NCBI RefSeq assembly: GCF_013114835.1
Contig: NZ_JAAVLW010000001.1
Location: 682,001-746,000, forward strand
DNA: 64,000 nucleotides
Direction of reading: 5' to 3'
DNA from: Bradyrhizobium archetypum
Lineage (GTDB): Bacteria > Pseudomonadota > Alphaproteobacteria > Rhizobiales > Xanthobacteraceae
Shown here: piece by piece, positions 61,568 through 64,000 of the stretch
Numbering within the stretch: position 1 is the stretch's first letter
Layout: each line of letters begins with the position of its first letter
The notes under the pieces: model-generated
Told to the model about the DNA's origin: nothing
Databases searched by the model: none
The model's input: only the letters and a program-made list of their open reading frames with translations
Translations under genes and position numbers: made by a program

Positions 61568-63088
61568 ATGTCAAGCGACGCGGCAAAAAGTGAGCTTTCC
61601 GGCCCAAACGGAGGCAGTTTTCGGCTGTCCAATGCCAGCCTTGATCGGCTTCCCGGCCAGATCCGCCGGCCACGGTATGATCGCTCGCTGATCTCGCCGG
61701 GCATCGTTCATCTCGGAATTGGCGCGTTCCACCGTGCCCATCAGGCGGTGGTGATCGACGACCTCCTCGCCGGCGGCGCGATGGATTGGGGAATTGTCGG
61801 CGCCAGCCTGCGCAGTCCGGAAACCCGCGATGCCCTCGCGCCGCAGGACGGCCTCTACACATTGGCGGTTCGCTCCGGCGCAGGCACCGATCACCGGGTC
61901 ATTGGCTCGGTTCTCGCGATCGACGTCGCCACCGAAAAACCGGGGCAGTTGATCGCGCGCCTGGCTGACCCGGCCACGCGCATCGTCTCGCTGACGGTTA
62001 CCGAGAAGGGTTATTGCCATACGCCGCAAACCGGCGATCTGGACGAGCGTCACCCCGAAATTATTCACGACCTGCAGAATCCCGGCACCCCGCGCTCGGC
62101 GATCGGATTTCTGGTGGCCGCGCTCGCGCGCCGGCGGATTGCTGGCACAGCCCCCTTCACCGTTCTGTCCTGCGACAATCTCTCCGCCAACGGCCATACC
62201 GTCGGCCGCATCGTGACGCAGTTTGCCGCGCTGCGATCGCGCAATCTCGCGAAGTGGATCGAGGCCGAGGTCGCTTTTCCGTCCACCATGGTGGACCGGA
62301 TCGTGCCGGAGACGACTGAAGCGGACCGTACAGTGATTTCGTCCGCGCTCGGCATGATCGACGCATGGCCCGTCGTCACCGAGCCGTTCACGCAATGGAT
62401 CGTCGAAGACCGCTTTCCGGCCGGACGGCCGGATTTCGCGGCTGCCGGCGTGCAGATGGTTTCCGACGTGACGCCGTTCGAGCACATGAAGCTGCGGCTG
62501 CTCAACGCCAGCCACTCGGGACTCGCCTATCTCGGCTATCTCGCAGGCTTTGAGACCATCGCAGCTACGATGACCGATGAGCACTTTGCGGCGTTCGCGC
62601 GCCAAGTGATGCAGGACGCGGTGCCGACATTGGCTATGCCTGAAGAGACGGACCTGGCGGCTTACAGCTCATCTCTTCTGCAGCGCTTTTCAAACCCTGC
62701 GCTGCATCATCGCACCTGGCAGATCGCGATGGATGGCTCGCAAAAGCTCCCGCAACGGCTGCTCGCCACCATGCAGGACCGGCTCCGGCTCGGGTTGCCG
62801 ATTAATACCCACGCGCTCGCGGTAGCCGGCTGGATGCGTTACGTCACCGGCACCGACGAGCAGGGCCGCGCGATCGACGTGCGCGATCCGCTTGCCGCAA
62901 AGCTGAAAGCTCTTGCCGAGCGCGCTGGCCCGGCGCCGGAGCGGCTCGCGCCGGCGCTATTGGAAGTCGATTCCATCTTCGGTGCCCTGGGAGCCGATCC
63001 TCGGATGCACAGCGCAGTTACCGAGGCGCTCACCAAACTCTACGCACTCGGCGCGCGTCGGGCCGTGCAGACATTTCAGACAGCGTGA
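61568..63088 (+). CDS. uxuB: fructuronate reductase / mannitol dehydrogenase family protein
   Basis: A 506-residue long-chain secondary-alcohol dehydrogenase. The dinucleotide region IVHLGIGAFHRAHQA is near residue 47, TVTEKGYCH near 143, and the catalytic Lys is in HMKLRLLNASHSGLAYLG near 306. UxuB, UxaB and mannitol 2-dehydrogenase share this fold; UxuB (fructuronate to mannonate) is favoured by uxuA and the sugar-acid TRAP genes across the promoter. It is divergent from the FadR-type regulator. Confidence 0.88.
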   Translation: MSSDAAKSELSGPNGGSFRLSNASLDRLPGQIRRPRYDRSLISPGIVHLGIGAFHRAHQAVVIDDLLAGGAMDWGIVGASLRSPETRDALAPQDGLYTLAVRSGAGTDHRVIGSVLAIDVATEKPGQLIARLADPATRIVSLTVTEKGYCHTPQTGDLDERHPEIIHDLQNPGTPRSAIGFLVAALARRRIAGTAPFTVLSCDNLSANGHTVGRIVTQFAALRSRNLAKWIEAEVAFPSTMVDRIVPETTEADRTVISSALGMIDAWPVVTEPFTQWIVEDRFPAGRPDFAAAGVQMVSDVTPFEHMKLRLLNASHSGLAYLGYLAGFETIAATMTDEHFAAFARQVMQDAVPTLAMPEETDLAAYSSSLLQRFSNPALHHRTWQIAMDGSQKLPQRLLATMQDRLRLGLPINTHALAVAGWMRYVTGTDEQGRAIDVRDPLAAKLKALAERAGPAPERLAPALLEVDSIFGALGADPRMHSAVTEALTKLYALGARRAVQTFQTA

Positions 63089-63094
63089 TCGGGG

Positions 63095-63925
63095 TTACGG
63101 GGACAACAAGGTCCTGGTGAGCTGGTGATCGGGATCGGCGAGTCCGTCGATGACATCGAAATGATGCCGGCCGGGTTCCTCGATCGCGCGGGTTTTCGCG
63201 CCGAGCCCGGTCCAGATGTTGGCGAGGAGCGCGTTCTGGCGGACGAATTCCGGACGCTCGGCACTGCCCACCCAGCACGTCACGCGTGCATTCTGCATCG
63301 GCTCCAGTAATGCGGGGCTTTCCACGCGCGCTTCGGCCGCGTCGATCCGGAGCTCCGTGTTCATGGCGGCCTTCATCAGCGGACGAAGGTCATGAATGCC
63401 GGAAATCGAGACGGTGTGGCTGATGCGCGCCCGCACATCGTCCGGAAGCGGCGACGTCGCCGAAATCATGCGCGTCACCAGATGCCCGCCGGCGGAATGG
63501 CCAGCGAGAAAAAGCGGGCCTTCCACCATCGGGGCAGCGTGCTCGACGGCTGAGGCAATTTCGCACGTGATCTCGGCGATGCGCACGGCCGGGCACAGCG
63601 TGTAGGAGGGCATCGCCACCGCATAGCCGCTTTCAACCGATCCGCGCGCCAGATGCGACCAAAAGCTCTTGTCGAGCGCCTTCCAGAATCCGCCATGGAC
63701 GAAGACGACCAGGCCCTTTGGCCGGTCTTCCGGCCTAAAGAGATCGAAGCGGTTTCGTGCGCGCTCGCCATAGCTGATATCAAGCGTCGCGCGGCCGCTG
63801 CCTTGAAGTGCGTCGCGATAGGCCTGCGCGGGCTGCACCCACGCCGCCGGCCAGCGTTCGCCGCCCGGAATGTTCGGAGCATTCGCATAGGCGTCGCTCC
63901 AGTCGGAAATCTGATGAAAAATCAC
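63095..63925 (-). CDS. alpha/beta hydrolase, kynurenine formamidase-like esterase
   Basis: A 276-residue hydrolase with the HGGFW oxyanion motif at residues 77-81 and the nucleophile elbow AGHSAGGHL with Ser144. The Asp and His are likely in the last 60 residues (SAERPEFVR and GRHHFDVIDGL). The HGGxW block and length match the arylformamidase/kynurenine formamidase branch (AFMID-like), but general esterases share it. No tryptophan-catabolic genes lie nearby, so the substrate is open. It ends 6 nt from the convergent uxuB stop. Confidence 0.82.
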   Translation of the reverse strand: MIFHQISDWSDAYANAPNIPGGERWPAAWVQPAQAYRDALQGSGRATLDISYGERARNRFDLFRPEDRPKGLVVFVHGGFWKALDKSFWSHLARGSVESGYAVAMPSYTLCPAVRIAEITCEIASAVEHAAPMVEGPLFLAGHSAGGHLVTRMISATSPLPDDVRARISHTVSISGIHDLRPLMKAAMNTELRIDAAEARVESPALLEPMQNARVTCWVGSAERPEFVRQNALLANIWTGLGAKTRAIEEPGRHHFDVIDGLADPDHQLTRTLLSP

Positions 63926-64000
63926 GCGGTTCGGTTTCCATTTGATCTGGCGGGCGCGCGGACGTCCGATCGCTGCCCGCAGGCAACCAGTCTATACCGG
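63926..64000. other. right edge of window, no gene seen
   Basis: The last 75 nt hold the presumed promoter side of the esterase gene. I see no start, repeat or RNA gene here. Confidence 0.5.

Noticed and set aside
1..64000. tRNA, rRNA, CRISPR arrays, phage or transposase genes
   Set aside because: None were recognised on either strand. The only element-like unit is the GIY-YIG/palindrome pair and the intergenic repeats.

Overview
The window is GC-rich chromosomal DNA of an alphaproteobacterium, most likely Bradyrhizobium or a close relative. The reasons are the codon bias, the many ABC and TRAP uptake systems, the palindromic intergenic repeats, and the mix of purine-degradation, hydantoinase and aromatic or sugar-acid catabolic genes. 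I see no rRNA, tRNA, CRISPR array, phage or conjugation genes. It reads as a catabolic and transport region interrupted by small repeats.

Layout. 1-4200: the end of an upstream gene, an alpha/beta hydrolase, an HtrA-type protease without signal peptide, and a GMC oxidoreductase with its small partner. 4224-4726: a compact element of a GIY-YIG nuclease gene bracketed by two 82-bp palindromes in mirror orientation. 4896-12102: a Baeyer-Villiger-type monooxygenase, a 0.6-kb non-coding stretch that looks like a dispersed element, a single-chain acyl-CoA carboxylase, and an enolase-superfamily dehydratase. 12240-20019: an orphan branched-chain-type binding protein, a small secreted protein, HyuA/HyuB, an MFS carrier and a CmcJ/NvfI-like protein. 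20532-28748: HU, a complete peptide/nickel-type ABC operon with fused ATPases, a DadA-like oxidase and a glyoxalase-like protein.

28887-37430 is a purine/ureide catabolic region: an NCS2-like permease with a biuret-hydrolase-like amidase, allantoate amidohydrolase, uricase, a urate/xanthine permease, fused OHCU decarboxylase-HIU hydrolase, PuuE allantoinase and a DUF3830 protein. Together these can take urate to HIU, OHCU, allantoin, allantoate and ureidoglycine/ureidoglycolate. The uricase-permease intergenic region carries two divergent sigma-54-type promoters, which suggests control by nitrogen status. An 18-bp palindrome precedes the amidase-permease pair.

37561-47782: an MscS channel, a sugar-type ABC system (binding protein and two permeases, no ATPase nearby) with an atypical AroE-like enzyme and a divergent GntR regulator, an SsuD-like flavin monooxygenase, a quinone oxidoreductase, a SulP transporter lacking its STAS domain, and a small unknown protein. 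48144-55183: a second peptide-type ABC operon with two tandem duplicate binding proteins. 55271-63088: a sugar-acid locus with UxuA, an IdnD/RspB-like dehydrogenase, TRAP transporter, FadR-type regulator and fructuronate reductase. This set can convert L-gulonate (or L-idonate), or fructuronate, to 2-keto-3-deoxygluconate. The window closes with an esterase resembling kynurenine formamidase.

Most promising for novelty are the GIY-YIG/palindrome element, DUF3830 in the purine operon, the AroE-like enzyme in an ATPase-less ABC operon, and the back-to-back sigma-54 promoters.
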